The notes: generated from the sequence alone by a model not told the origin. A stretch of DNA of 64,000 bases from Flavobacterium nackdongense (GCF_004355225.1 NZ_CP037933.1:1116001-1180000); one strand, 5' to 3'; numbered from the stretch's first letter, positions 1-9,342 are shown. Translations and numbers: made by a program.

Positions 1-1294
1 TGTTACTTTTTGGACTAGCTTTCAAAACCTCTTGACCTAGAATATTATAAACCGATACTCTTTGTATTTCACTGTTAGCTTCTATAGTCAAAGTGTTTTT
101 CACTGGATTAGGATACATTTTCACACTTGAAGTTTCAAATTTTGAAGTTCCTAAAGCCGTTCCTTTGTAAATATAAACATTGTCAAAATAAACAATACCC
201 AAATTAGAGGTAACAATAAACTGTGCGATATTATTTCTTGCTCCCACTGTCCAGGCTGATAAAGGCATGTCCAAAGAAATCCAAGTACCAGGATTAGGAT
301 TAGGTAAAGCAGGGTTGCTTCCATTAGTTGTAGAAAACTCAATAGCGTTTAATTCACCTGTATTATCTGCTTTAAAGTTTGAAAGCTTCAAATTATAACT
401 TTTATCCAAAGTTGCTGTAGAAGTCCAAATATCCATATGAAAACGTTCCATCGCGCTCAAATCTTTATGATTTGCCAGAGTACTAAAATCAACACCGATG
501 AAACCATCTCCAGCGTGATCCACTTTTTTGGTAGCATTACCAGCAATCATAACATCTTGAACAACTTTTCCGGTGGGTGCATACCAGATTGGAGCTGCAT
601 TCCAATTATCAATAGTAATATTAGCGTATGCATTGCTAAATATTGAAATTACGTCAGCGGCGTTTCTGTTAGGAGGAGTTGGAGCAGCAACAGTTGGGAC
701 TGGCTCAACAGGAGGAACACCAAGGGGTCCTTTAATATTATCTACATAAAAAGTTCTTGCGGGAGTAGTTACATTGGGAAAGAATGACGTTTCACCAGCT
801 TTCCAGTAGGCATGAATTACAAACGAATTATAAATACCATTTGCCATAGGCGCTTTGCCATCTAAAGCAGTATTAAAGGTAAAAGAAAGGGTTTGCCATT
901 GACCATTACCGTTATGAGTAACTTCTGCTGCTGCTTCAGGCGCACCAGAAACACCACCATTTACTTTTACCAAAAATGTAATTGGTGTAAATGAAAGTAC
1001 ATCCATAGTCATCGTTTTGGTTGTTGTCAAACCAACAGGAGATGTTAAATTTAAATTGATTCCTTGCCAAGGCTCAGGACTTGCACTTCCCACAATTTTT
1101 AGTACTTGTGACGTGTTAGTTAAAGTACCAGCTTCAACAACCGGAGCTGGCATATTGCCGAAAGGACCTCCATTTACGCCCCCACTTTCTCCAGTTTCAA
1201 ATCCTAACAAAAGATTTTGAGAGTATCCAAAGGACGCTGTCAATAGAACCACCAAAACTAAAATTGATTTCAATTTTAAAGTAATTTTTTTCAT
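1..1294 (-). CDS. Secreted T9SS cargo protein with beta-sandwich-like domains, partial
   Basis: This frame is open from an ATG at 1294 to the window edge, about 431 codons, so the C-terminus is missing. The first 24 residues are a signal peptide (basic start, hydrophobic core, ending near FGYSQ). Two regions of about 150 and 190 residues follow, joined by a Pro-rich linker (VPPVEPVPTVAAPTPP); they look like carbohydrate-binding beta-sandwiches, but no family could be named. The visible end begins a type A T9SS sorting domain: MYPNPVKNTLTIEA, then VYNILGQEV. The protein is therefore probably exported through the outer membrane by T9SS and either attached or released. A TACATTTG element (1321-1328, minus) resembles the Bacteroidetes -7 promoter box. 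The T9SS assignment is strong; the substrate is unknown. Confidence 0.85.
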   Translation of the reverse strand, partial: MKKITLKLKSILVLVVLLTASFGYSQNLLLGFETGESGGVNGGPFGNMPAPVVEAGTLTNTSQVLKIVGSASPEPWQGINLNLTSPVGLTTTKTMTMDVLSFTPITFLVKVNGGVSGAPEAAAEVTHNGNGQWQTLSFTFNTALDGKAPMANGIYNSFVIHAYWKAGETSFFPNVTTPARTFYVDNIKGPLGVPPVEPVPTVAAPTPPNRNAADVISIFSNAYANITIDNWNAAPIWYAPTGKVVQDVMIAGNATKKVDHAGDGFIGVDFSTLANHKDLSAMERFHMDIWTSTATLDKSYNLKLSNFKADNTGELNAIEFSTTNGSNPALPNPNPGTWISLDMPLSAWTVGARNNIAQFIVTSNLGIVYFDNVYIYKGTALGTSKFETSSVKMYPNPVKNTLTIEANSEIQRVSVYNILGQEVLKASPKSN

Positions 1295-1683
1295 AATAAA
1301 TAAATTTTTAAGTTAATATTCAAATGTAAGCAATCCTCATCTTATTGATATTTTGTTGAACTATACAAAAACTATACAAAACAAAAAAGGACGAAAACGT
1401 TTGAAATCATTACGTATATAGGTTTTAAGCTAAAAATTCTGTCAACATTTCAACTACTAAAAAAACTCATTGTTGTGGTAATGTTGTGTTACTATTATGT
1501 AAATGTTAATTATTTATCCTATTTAAATTTAGAAATTGACAAAAAAACAATACTAAAAAAACTGTTTTGACAGTTCATTAACAAAATACCTGATATTTTC
1601 CAAACTATTGATTAGTACCAATTCCTTTTTAGAACTTAGCTCTGGACGAGTGACAAATAGAAATTATAATTAAAAAATCATTA

Positions 1684-1885
1684 TTGTCCGATTAAAATTG
1701 CAATGAAACTAAAATCGCCAGTAAATATCGTCCCTATGGACATTAAAAGGCGAATGATTTGTTTTTTAACTACCAACATTTTACGCCTAACGGAGCGTAC
1801 CGCGTAGAGGTTAAATGTTGACAGCAAGAAGATTGCGAATAGTACATTTGTCCCTCAGAGAATACACGTGTATTTGATCGGACAA
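1684..1885. repeat. Possible MITE-like element with 13-bp terminal inverted repeats
   Basis: The left end TTGTCCGATTAAA (from 1684) matches the reverse complement of the right end TTTGATCGGACAA (to 1885) at 12 of 13 positions. The 202-bp interior has further small palindromes and no ORF. This fits a small non-autonomous element or intergenic repeat, but no second copy is in the window. Confidence 0.4.
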
Positions 1886-2106
1886 CGGTGCAAAAAAATA
1901 AAACCTTAAATTATTTAAAACCAATATCTTAAATTAACTGTTTGCTGTAAGGAGAAAGAAAACATAGAAAATGAGCATAACCAACGGTTTCAAAATTGGA
2001 ACTTCAGCGAAATTTTTAAAGGTTCAATTTGTTGTACCTCCCTTGTTTTAACTCCACCCCTACTAAAAAACTAATTATATACTCAAAAAATAAAAATATA
2101 ATCGTA

Positions 2107-2118
2107 ATATTGCAATAT
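2107..2118. promoter_or_regulatory. Probable ArsR operator
   Basis: ATATTGCAATAT is a perfect 12-bp palindrome in an AT-rich stretch, ending 12 bp before the chosen arsR ATG. ArsR-family repressors usually bind a palindrome over their own promoter, so autoregulation that is relieved by arsenite or antimonite is the likely role. Function is inferred from position and symmetry. Confidence 0.55.
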
Positions 2119-2130
2119 AAATATATAACG

Positions 2131-2463
2131 ATGGGAACAACTAAAACGGACGGTTTTACAGAAAAACAAAATGAACTCGCGATTCTTGCCAAAGCATTGG
2201 GACATCCTGCACGAATCGCCATTATAGAACACTTGCTCAAAGTGAATTCTTGTATTTGTGGTGAGATTGTCAACGAACTCCCTTTGGCGCAACCTACTAT
2301 TTCACAACACCTTAAAGAACTCAAAAATGCGGGATTAATCAAAGGAAATTTCGAAGGCGCTTCAATTTGCTATTGCATTGACGCAGGAGGTTTCGAAAAA
2401 ATAAAAGTTTTTTTTCAAGAGATTTCCAATCATTTGGAGAAAACTAAAAATCAATGTTGTTAA
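2131..2463 (+). CDS. arsR: ArsR/SmtB-family arsenical repressor
   Basis: A 110-residue winged-helix protein of normal ArsR length. The recognition helix region contains LPLAQPTISQHLKELKNAGL, and a Cys-x-Cys pair (Cys41, Cys43) lies in the alpha-3 position where arsenite or metal is sensed in this family (compare ELCVCD). Two further cysteines end the protein (Cys109, Cys110). The ATG at 2131 was preferred because the upstream extension would encode a low-complexity tail through the operator palindrome at 2107-2118. It leads an arsenic cluster: a DUF6428 gene, an arsC-like phosphatase and an ACR3 pump follow on the same strand after a 357-bp gap. It should repress them until As(III) or Sb(III) binds. 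Confidence 0.9.
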   Translation: MGTTKTDGFTEKQNELAILAKALGHPARIAIIEHLLKVNSCICGEIVNELPLAQPTISQHLKELKNAGLIKGNFEGASICYCIDAGGFEKIKVFFQEISNHLEKTKNQCC

Positions 2464-2820
2464 TTCGAATAACAGACCTAAAAGGTCTTTAAAACCGGTT
2501 TACCTTAACTCTATTAATATTAAAAAGTTTAAACCAAATAGAAAAATTGTTTGTTTTAAGTAGAAAGGCGCTTTGCTTATAAAAGATTTCATAGCTATGT
2601 GTAAATAAAATACCTATGAAAACCATTCTAAATTATATTTTTCAATAATCTATGTGGTTAAAAATAGTAATCGATCTCTAAGATTGTTAGTTCTGCTATA
2701 GAAAAACGCTAATTTAAATTTAAAACAAAATGAAATGAGCCAACCAAAATTATTGTCTAAACTTAGATGACGATCTAGGCAAATTACATTTGACCAATAA
2801 AAAACAATAAATAGATACAA
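2464..2820. other. Gap between arsR and the rest of the ars cluster
   Basis: A small hairpin (AGACCT-AAA-AGGTCT, 2474-2488, followed by TTT) comes directly after the arsR stop and could be a weak terminator. Further on, a tiny broken frame reads MSQPKLLSK from 2735, then continues after a frame change as LDDDLGKLHLTNKKQ up to a stop near 2809. It may be a gene remnant or chance. A separate promoter for 2821 is likely somewhere here but could not be pinned down. Confidence 0.45.
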
Positions 2821-3291
2821 ATGAAGCTATCACAAGTAAAAAACATCTTGAAATCGGTTGAAGCGGTAAACTTCATTTTGGCCGACGGAACTTCAGTGCC
2901 GGAACATTTTCACGTGACCGAAGTGGGTTTAATCACTAAAAACTTCATCGATTGTGGCGGAACCGTTCGCAAAGAAACCTTGGTCAACTTCCAATTGTGG
3001 GATGCCAATGATTTCGAACATCGTTTGAAACCTCAAAAATTATTGAACATCATCGAATTGTCTGAAACCGTTTTGGGCATCGAAGATTTCGAAATTGAAG
3101 TGGAATATCAGACACAAACCATCGGCAAATACGATTTGAATTTCAACGGAAACGATTTTGTTTTGCTGAACAAAAAAACGGCTTGTTTGGCCCAAGACCA
3201 ATGTGGCATTCCTACCGAAAAACAAAAAGTAAAATTATCAGATATTAAAATAGAACAAAGCTGCTGCACGCCTGGCGGAAGCTGTTGTTAA
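2821..3291 (+). CDS. DUF6428 family protein of arsenic operons
   Basis: A 156-residue soluble protein resembling DUF6428, a Bacteroidetes family that accompanies arsenic genes. Its biochemical role is not known. No signal peptide or membrane segment is visible. The C-terminal quarter is cysteine-rich: CLAQDQC, then the end SCCTPGGSCC. That suggests thiol binding of arsenite or delivery to the downstream enzymes, which is inference. It lies 26 bp before the arsC-like gene and is probably co-transcribed with it and the pump. Confidence 0.75.
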   Translation: MKLSQVKNILKSVEAVNFILADGTSVPEHFHVTEVGLITKNFIDCGGTVRKETLVNFQLWDANDFEHRLKPQKLLNIIELSETVLGIEDFEIEVEYQTQTIGKYDLNFNGNDFVLLNKKTACLAQDQCGIPTEKQKVKLSDIKIEQSCCTPGGSCC

Positions 3292-3317
3292 TTTTTAAAT
3301 AATAAAACCAATAGTAA

Positions 3318-3950
3318 ATGACCCCCACAAAAACCATCCTTTTTCCGGCAATTGAAAATGTAATCAAAACTTTAAACTTCGAAAGCATATCCGAAGAACG
3401 CAAAACAGTTTTACAACCACTTATAGATTATACTCAAAGAAAAGTCTACAACGGCAAAGAAATTAGACTGAACCTGATTTGTACACACAATTCTAGAAGA
3501 AGCCATTTGTCGCAGGTATGGGCACAAACAGCAGCCGCGCATTATGGTATCAAAAACGTGTATTGTTATTCTGGTGGAACTGAAGCCACTGCAATGTTTC
3601 CAATGGTAGCCAAAACATTGGAAAAACAAGGCTTTCAAATCGAAACGATAGCAGAAGGAAACAACCCTGTTTATGCCATAAAATATGCTACGAATGCACA
3701 TCCCGTTATTGGATTCTCTAAAACTTTTGACGACGATTTCAATCCACAAAGCGAGTTTGCAGCGATTCTAACCTGTTCCTCAGCCGATCAAGGTTGTCCG
3801 TTTATTGCCGGTGCCGAAGTGCGAATTCCCATCACTTTTGAAGACCCAAAAGCGTTCGACAACACACCTCAACAAGCCGAAAAATACGAAGAAAGAAGTG
3901 TGCAAATTGCCACCGAAATGTTTTATGTGTTCTCTAAAATCAAACAATAA
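3318..3950 (+). CDS. ArsC-like low-molecular-weight phosphatase (arsenate reductase type)
   Basis: A 210-residue protein of the low-molecular-weight protein tyrosine phosphatase fold used by thioredoxin-linked arsenate reductases. The P-loop Cys-x5-Arg is CTHNSRR (Cys55 to Arg61) after the LNLI strand. Further cysteines, including CSSADQGC near residues 155-162, could serve as resolving thiols. It would reduce As(V) to As(III) for export by the ACR3 pump encoded 2 bp downstream. It is longer than the classical 130-residue ArsC, as is common in Bacteroidetes, and is often annotated only as protein-tyrosine-phosphatase. Context favours the arsenate role. Confidence 0.8.
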   Translation: MTPTKTILFPAIENVIKTLNFESISEERKTVLQPLIDYTQRKVYNGKEIRLNLICTHNSRRSHLSQVWAQTAAAHYGIKNVYCYSGGTEATAMFPMVAKTLEKQGFQIETIAEGNNPVYAIKYATNAHPVIGFSKTFDDDFNPQSEFAAILTCSSADQGCPFIAGAEVRIPITFEDPKAFDNTPQQAEKYEERSVQIATEMFYVFSKIKQ

Positions 3951-3952
3951 TT

Positions 3953-5017
3953 ATGTCTGCAAATAATTGTGCCCCAGTGGTAGAAAGAAAAAAACTAGGT
4001 TTTCTTGACCGATTTTTGACGCTTTGGATTTTCTTAGCAATGGCATTAGGCGTTTTAATTGGCTATTTTATTCCTTCGACTGGTAATTATATCAACTCTT
4101 TTTCTACTGGAACCACTAATATCCCTTTGGCAATAGGCCTAATTTTAATGATGTATCCGCCATTAGCAAAAGTAAAATACGAGCAAATGAACGAAGTATT
4201 CAAAAACACTAAAGTTCTAGGAGCTTCCTTATTTTTAAACTGGATTGTTGGACCAATTTTAATGTTTTTCTTGGCATTATTATTATTAAATGGCTATCCT
4301 GAATATATGATTGGTGTAATCCTTATTGGATTAGCACGTTGCATTGCGATGGTTGTTGTTTGGAATGATTTAGCCGATGGAAATCGAGAATATGCAGCAG
4401 GATTAATCGCCTTGAATAGTATTTTTCAAGTATTATTTTATAGCGTTTATGCTTACGTTTTTATCACTATACTTCCACCCTATTTTGGTTACACCGGTTT
4501 TGAAGTCAATATCAGTATTGGACAAATCGCCGAAAGTGTTGGGATATATTTGGGAATACCTTTTGCCTTGGGAGTTATCAGTCGCTACTCCTTAATTGCA
4601 CTCAAAGGTTCGGAATGGTTTGAGACTAAATACGTTCCTGTTATTTCTCCAATAACCTTGATTTCATTATTGTTTACGATTGTTTTAATGTTCAGTTTAA
4701 AAGGAGAATTAATCGTTCAAATTCCTTTTGATGTTTTACGAATTGCACTACCGTTGGTAATTTATTTTGTAATAATGTTCGTGATAAGTTTCTTCATTGG
4801 GAAATATTTTGGCGCCGATTATTCAAAATCTACTGCCATTGCATTCACCGCTACAGGAAACAATTTCGAATTGGCGATAGCCGTTGCCATTGGGGTTTTC
4901 GGCATCAATAGCGGACAAGCTTTTGCGGGTGTTATTGGCCCATTGGTAGAAGTTCCCGCCTTGATAGCACTGGTCAATATGGCTTTTTGGTTTCGAAAAA
5001 AGTATTATTCGAAATAA
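3953..5017 (+). CDS. ACR3-family arsenite efflux transporter
   Basis: A 354-residue inner-membrane protein with about ten hydrophobic segments, the usual size for ACR3 (BASS superfamily). The conserved cysteine of TM4 is present in [19 protein letters not shown] (Cys130), and the conserved glutamate of a late helix is in [12 protein letters not shown] (Glu333); both are essential in characterised ACR3 proteins. It exports As(III) using the proton gradient and completes the operon, starting 2 bp after the arsC-like gene. Databases often call such genes arsB, but this is the ACR3 type and not the unrelated ArsB family. Confidence 0.92.
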   Translation: MSANNCAPVVERKKLGFLDRFLTLWIFLAMALGVLIGYFIPSTGNYINSFSTGTTNIPLAIGLILMMYPPLAKVKYEQMNEVFKNTKVLGASLFLNWIVGPILMFFLALLLLNGYPEYMIGVILIGLARCIAMVVVWNDLADGNREYAAGLIALNSIFQVLFYSVYAYVFITILPPYFGYTGFEVNISIGQIAESVGIYLGIPFALGVISRYSLIALKGSEWFETKYVPVISPITLISLLFTIVLMFSLKGELIVQIPFDVLRIALPLVIYFVIMFVISFFIGKYFGADYSKSTAIAFTATGNNFELAIAVAIGVFGINSGQAFAGVIGPLVEVPALIALVNMAFWFRKKYYSK

Positions 5018-5112
5018 TCCATATTTGAAAAACTATTCCAATACCTCATCTGGTTCTACTGGATTTTGTGTGAAAATCAAAACAATTAAAACTATAATCA
5101 CAACTATTTTTA

Positions 5113-5194
5113 AACCATTAAGCTGATTAAGAAAATTAAGGGCTGAAGTATGCTCATTGACACTAGCGAAGCAAACTTAATGTCTTTAATGGTT
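5113..5194. repeat. Inverted repeat between converging genes
   Basis: AACCATTAA (5113-5121) pairs with TTAATGGTT (5186-5194); the interior repeats ATTAAG words. It sits between the converging ends of the ACR3 gene and the Fe-S gene, so it may end transcription both ways, although no clear U-run follows. Confidence 0.4.
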
Positions 5195-5236
5195 CGAAAA
5201 AAAATAGAATGTTCACAACATTTCCAGTAGTACCAA

Positions 5237-5953
5237 TTACCTTGTCACTTCTTCTATCAAATAAAAGATAGATTTAAAATCGATGCCACTCATTCTTTCA
5301 AAACCTATTTCGCAAGTCCTGCTAGTTGAATAACCTTCTGTACAACTTTCAGGAATTTGAGCTTTTAAGTCTTTTAATCCGTGTTCGTTGAGTTCAGGAA
5401 CTAGGAATCCTCTATCACCTGCAAAACCACAACAATTACTATCAATCATTGTCACTTGATGCGCACAAAGTTGGGACAAAGCCAAAAGCTGGTCCATTTT
5501 TCCAATTTTTTTGACAGAACAAACCGGGAAAACCGCAACAGTATCTTTTTTATTTTTTACAGTCAAACGAGGCATCACATAATCCATCATAAATTCGATT
5601 GGATCCACGATTTTTAGGTTTTCCGAAAATTCTTCTTTTGAATGATAAAAACACGGACTCATATCATACAAAACGGGATATTTTCCGTTCTCCGACGCTT
5701 TCAATAGCGCTGTTTCCAGAGCGTTAGATTGCGAATGATTGGCTTTGGCAAAACCTTTACTAGAAAATGGCATTCCACAACACTGCGCATCCATTTCCTC
5801 GGGATAAATTATCGTAAAACCAGCTCGAACCAATAATTGATGGGTAAGTTCCGTCAATTGCAGATCATCTGCTGCTTGAAAACTATTTTTTCCCATACTT
5901 CTGTTGATACAAGAAGGGAAATACACTACTTTTAATTCGGAATTAGTATTCAT
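5237..5953 (-). CDS. CCG-domain Fe-S protein, C-terminal part of a split FAD/Fe-S oxidoreductase
   Basis: The 238 residues contain two cysteine-rich CCG motifs, DAQCCGMPF and DSNCCGFAGDRGF, as in GlpC/LldE/HdrB-type electron-transfer subunits. In many relatives the same segment is the C-terminal third of a single protein of about 940-970 residues, following an FAD-binding domain and a ferredoxin domain. Here those domains are in the gene at 6385-8487; together the two products add up to 938 residues. The start NTNSELKVVYFPSCINRSMG follows where the other product ends in PKGADKIKTL. The two chains probably form one complex, likely oxidising D-lactate or another 2-hydroxyacid. The substrate is not proven. 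Confidence 0.8.
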   Translation of the reverse strand: MNTNSELKVVYFPSCINRSMGKNSFQAADDLQLTELTHQLLVRAGFTIIYPEEMDAQCCGMPFSSKGFAKANHSQSNALETALLKASENGKYPVLYDMSPCFYHSKEEFSENLKIVDPIEFMMDYVMPRLTVKNKKDTVAVFPVCSVKKIGKMDQLLALSQLCAHQVTMIDSNCCGFAGDRGFLVPELNEHGLKDLKAQIPESCTEGYSTSRTCEIGFERMSGIDFKSIFYLIEEVTR

Positions 5954-6046
5954 TTTTAATGCTTTTGATTTGTCTTGTGGCTAAAAATTCAGTTGCGAAT
6001 TTTAAACCAGATACTTTTCACTTTTGAAACAAAATTATAAATAGTT

Positions 6047-6349
6047 TTAATTTGACCACTTATCTAACAAATCAACATAAAAATTTGTCATTTCACTAGA
6101 TTCTCCACTTTCTGTTAAACTGGCTACTTCAAGATTTATTAATAAATCAAATATTTCTTCTATTACTTCATCATCCAATTCAATTTTAAAAAAACTGGTT
6201 GTTAAATCATTTTTTCTATTATGATTTTCAGCTTTTGGTAATTCATTGTTATTTAGAATATCTAAAAGTTTATTTGAAATTTCTATTTTTTCAACTTTTG
6301 AAAGTTCATTTATTGTATTTATAATGGTAATATAATTAAGAGATTTCAT
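6047..6349 (-). CDS. Small unknown acidic protein inside the split oxidoreductase locus
   Basis: A 100-residue ORF, very AT-rich, acidic and helical in appearance (many Glu, Asp, Leu, Ile and Asn), with no signal peptide or recognised domain. It starts 35 bp after the stop of the FAD-binding gene and ends about 90 bp before the start of the CCG-domain gene, both on the same strand. Its base composition and its position between two halves of a normally continuous protein suggest an inserted gene. The start ATG at 6349 is the only reasonable one. Confidence 0.55.
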   Translation of the reverse strand: MKSLNYITIINTINELSKVEKIEISNKLLDILNNNELPKAENHNRKNDLTTSFFKIELDDEVIEEIFDLLINLEVASLTESGESSEMTNFYVDLLDKWSN

Positions 6350-6384
6350 TTTGAATTATTTTACAATTTTTTGGAAATACATAT

Positions 6385-8487
6385 TTACAGTGTCTTTATT
6401 TTATCGGCTCCTTTGGGCATTTCGGGAATCCATTTGGGTACTTTACCAAAACTAATAAAATGAATTCCATTCGATAATGTGGTCATAATTCGAGTTCCTA
6501 AAATAGAATGGAAAAAGGAAACCGCTTTCAATCCTACTCTCAAAACTGCGGTGGTTCCAGCCATAGAAGATCCAATATATTCTGCCACTTTTTTAGAACT
6601 GCCGTTCAGTTCGTTTGCCCTCCAAGTTTTTACAAATTTTCCCGTGTCGATATTCACGGGGCAAGCCAAGGCACAAAGTCCATCGGTGGCGCAGGTTTCA
6701 TCCAATTGATAGGTTACGTCTTTACGAATAGCGGCCAATCGGGTTGGATTCTCATTCGATTCTTCTAATCGGCTGATTTCTCTGGCAATCACGATGCGTT
6801 GCCGTGGCGATAAAGTCAAGCCTTCGGAAACACAATACGGTTCGCAAAAACCACATTCCATACATTTGTCAACGATGGCGTGGGATTCGGGCATTGGTTT
6901 TAAATTCTTGAGATGCGCTTTCGGATCAGGATTGATTAAAACATCGGGATTGATTTTATTATTCGGATCGAAAATAGTTTTGATGCGTTTCATAATTTCG
7001 TAGGCCGCAGTTCCCCATTCTTTCTCTACAAATGGGGCCATATTTCGACCTGTTCCGTGTTCTGCTTTTAGCGAACCATTGAAACGATCGACCACCAAAA
7101 TGGCTAATTCCGACATCAGTTTTTCGTACCGATCGACTTCGGTTTGGGTTGAAAAATCCTGGGAAAAAACGAAATGCAGATTTCCTTCTAAGGCGTGTCC
7201 GAATAAAACGGCATCGTGGTATTCGTATTTTTTGAATAAGTCTTTCAATGCCAAACAAGCCTCAGCCAATTGTGGCAATGGAAAAGCCACATCTTCAATG
7301 ATTACGGTTGTGCCATTTTTTCGAAGACCTCCGACTGTTGGCAACAGGCCTTTCCGAGCTTTCCAATTGAAATAATATTGTTTGGGATCAGACGTAAATT
7401 CATAATCGGTATAAGTCGGAATGGATTGTATTTGCAATCGAATCGCTTCTTGTTTTTGTTGTAAAACTTCCACAGTATTATCACGACATTCGACCAACAA
7501 AGCGCAAGCCGATTCGGGCAAGGTTTTAAAATAATCAGGAGCCGCAGGATCATTTTCCACCGAACGGATGGAGTCTCTATCCAATAATTCTACTGCTGCA
7601 ACCGGAGCAGATTTCAATAAAATCGTAGCATTGCAAGCGTCCTGAATCGTATTGAAAATGAGCAACGAACAGGATTTGAATTTTTCGTCAATCACCGTTT
7701 TGAAAGTCACATTCGAAATAAAGGCTAAAGTACCTTCGGAGCCGACCATCAGGTGTTTGATGATTTCAATTGGGTCTTCATAATCGACCAAGGCGTTGAT
7801 GCTGTACCCAGTAGTGTTTTTTATTTTGAATTTGTTTTTAATGAAATGATACAGCGATTCATCGTTTTTGATGGTATTTCTAAGACTTTCAATTTCTTGA
7901 ATTAAAGCCTTATGGCTGTTTTTGAAAGCCGCCACAGACTCAGCATCGGAAGTATCGAGCACCGTTCCATCGTTTAAAACTATTCGAATATCAGCTATGG
8001 TTTGATACGAGTTTTGAGCCGTACCGCAACACATTCCGCTGGCATTGTTCGCCACGATTCCGCCGATCATTGCTGCATTAATCGATGCAGGATCAGGTCC
8101 TATTTTCAATCCGTGAGGCGCCAAGAAAGTGTTCGCTCGCGAGCCAACAATTCCAGGTTCTAATTTAATTTTTTGATTGTTATCTAAAAGTTCAAAATTT
8201 TTCCAACCGTGTGTAGCGACCACCAAGACAGAATCCGTAATTGCCTGACCTGACAAACTGGTTCCTGCAGCGCGAAAAGTCAAAGCAATATTGAGCTTTT
8301 TGGCTTGTTTTATAATTTCGATTACTTCAGCTTCGTTATGCGCCAGAATGACAATTTCAGGAATCAATCTGTAAAAACTGGCATCGGTTCCGTATGCAAG
8401 AGTTTGCAAAGGATTGTCCAAGATTCGTTTTGGATCAATAAATTTCGATAAATTATCTTTTAACTTTTGATAAGACGGAGCTAGCAT
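6385..8487 (-). CDS. FAD-binding oxidase with ferredoxin domain (D-lactate dehydrogenase type), N-terminal part
   Basis: 700 residues. Residues about 35-215 are an FAD-binding type 4 (PCMH) domain with the typical FRAAGTSLSGQA and GGIVANNASGMCCGT segments; the FAD-linked oxidase C-terminal domain follows to about 520 (HALEGNLHF, GSLKAEHGTGRN). Cys clusters for 4Fe-4S centres are CMECGFCEPYC (542-552) and CATDGLCALACP (599-610). The family oxidises D-lactate, glycolate or D-2-hydroxyglutarate and passes electrons to quinone. The CCG domain usually found at the C-terminus is encoded separately at 5237-5953, with a 100-residue ORF in between. The split looks clean, with no frame remnant, so both halves may be functional. 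Confidence 0.85.
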   Translation of the reverse strand: MLAPSYQKLKDNLSKFIDPKRILDNPLQTLAYGTDASFYRLIPEIVILAHNEAEVIEIIKQAKKLNIALTFRAAGTSLSGQAITDSVLVVATHGWKNFELLDNNQKIKLEPGIVGSRANTFLAPHGLKIGPDPASINAAMIGGIVANNASGMCCGTAQNSYQTIADIRIVLNDGTVLDTSDAESVAAFKNSHKALIQEIESLRNTIKNDESLYHFIKNKFKIKNTTGYSINALVDYEDPIEIIKHLMVGSEGTLAFISNVTFKTVIDEKFKSCSLLIFNTIQDACNATILLKSAPVAAVELLDRDSIRSVENDPAAPDYFKTLPESACALLVECRDNTVEVLQQKQEAIRLQIQSIPTYTDYEFTSDPKQYYFNWKARKGLLPTVGGLRKNGTTVIIEDVAFPLPQLAEACLALKDLFKKYEYHDAVLFGHALEGNLHFVFSQDFSTQTEVDRYEKLMSELAILVVDRFNGSLKAEHGTGRNMAPFVEKEWGTAAYEIMKRIKTIFDPNNKINPDVLINPDPKAHLKNLKPMPESHAIVDKCMECGFCEPYCVSEGLTLSPRQRIVIAREISRLEESNENPTRLAAIRKDVTYQLDETCATDGLCALACPVNIDTGKFVKTWRANELNGSSKKVAEYIGSSMAGTTAVLRVGLKAVSFFHSILGTRIMTTLSNGIHFISFGKVPKWIPEMPKGADKIKTL

Positions 8488-8740
8488 CGCGATTGTATAT
8501 TATGTATTATTTGCCAAAGAAGTACATCATTAAAACTTCATTATGATTTAAAATAAGTCATAAGACAAGGATTTTTAGTTGTATCAGAAAGATTAGCATA
8601 GTGACTTTAAGCAAGCCCAATAATACAATATCGATACAGCAAGTTTGGGACAAAATAATTTCATTATGTTTTCTGACTCAAATTAATTTTTAAATTCAAT
8701 CCAAGTGAACTTCGATTAATAAATAGAGGATGAATTATTG

Positions 8741-9211
8741 CTATTTAGCGCAATCGACGGCTGAAAATTTATATTTCACGTTTTCAAAATCGATAGGAAC
8801 ACCTTTTTTAAAATAAGAAGTGCCTAAATAGGTCTCTATTGTACCATTTCCTAAAACAAGTTCGTTCCCCTTTCTTAAAAACGCCATCGGATTTTTGAAA
8901 ACGACTTTTTCATTGGTCCCTTGTATAAAACTATAATCCACAAATAGGGTATCGCCTTTATATTCACCAGCAATTTTACCTGTTTTTACAGGCATATCGA
9001 ACAATTTCATGTCCATATTCCCAGTCAATTTCCCGCTTTTCAAAGTGTTGATTTGAATGCTAACTGTGTCTTTTTCATAGATTGAAACATAGCACTGAAC
9101 GCTAACGGGTTTTTCCGCTACTGCCTGATCAGCGGCATTTTTTTGATTTCTGTTACAGCTTATAAAGCCTAAACAACACAAAAGTAAACAAGGAAGAATT
9201 CTATTTCTCAT
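8741..9211 (-). CDS. Lipoprotein of unknown function
   Basis: A 156-residue protein with a lipoprotein signal: a hydrophobic start and lipobox LGFISC with the lipidated cysteine at about residue 19. The mature part is beta-rich, with alternating GKLTGNMDM, GKIAGEYKGD and GNGTIETYLG segments, and ends in DCAK. No family was recognised. It is probably anchored in the cell envelope. The flanking gaps of 250 and 180 bp suggest that it is transcribed alone. Confidence 0.7.
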   Translation of the reverse strand: MRNRILPCLLLCCLGFISCNRNQKNAADQAVAEKPVSVQCYVSIYEKDTVSIQINTLKSGKLTGNMDMKLFDMPVKTGKIAGEYKGDTLFVDYSFIQGTNEKVVFKNPMAFLRKGNELVLGNGTIETYLGTSYFKKGVPIDFENVKYKFSAVDCAK

Positions 9212-9342
9212 TGCAGATTAAATTAAATTAGTAATTTCTGAAATTATCAGGGTAAATATAAAAAAATAGAGGCAAAAACGACCCAGTCGGTCACGAAATT
9301 TTCAACCTCAAAGAAGATTTTTAACAACAAAATAATCAAAAT

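Larger units (their letters stand above)
1295..2130. other. Long intergenic region with palindromes, no gene seen
   Basis: No convincing coding sequence is present. The region holds a direct repeat of AACTATACAAA near 1359-1380, a possible short element with terminal inverted repeats at 1684-1885, a CAACATTT/AAATGTTG inverted repeat (1774-1781 and 1813-1820), and a nested palindrome at 1848-1885 whose core AATACACGTGTATT is perfect. The arsR operator sits at the right end. A longer arsR reading frame starts at 2029, but its extra 34 residues are low-complexity and read through the operator. Confidence 0.6.

Noticed and set aside
2029..2130. Longer ArsR beginning at 2029
   Set aside because: The extra residues are low-complexity Ile/Lys/Asn, and the frame crosses the operator palindrome that lies just before the better ATG.
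7079..7553. Several open frames antisense to the FAD-binding gene
   Set aside because: They show no domain, no start context and only mirror the codon bias of the true gene on the other strand.
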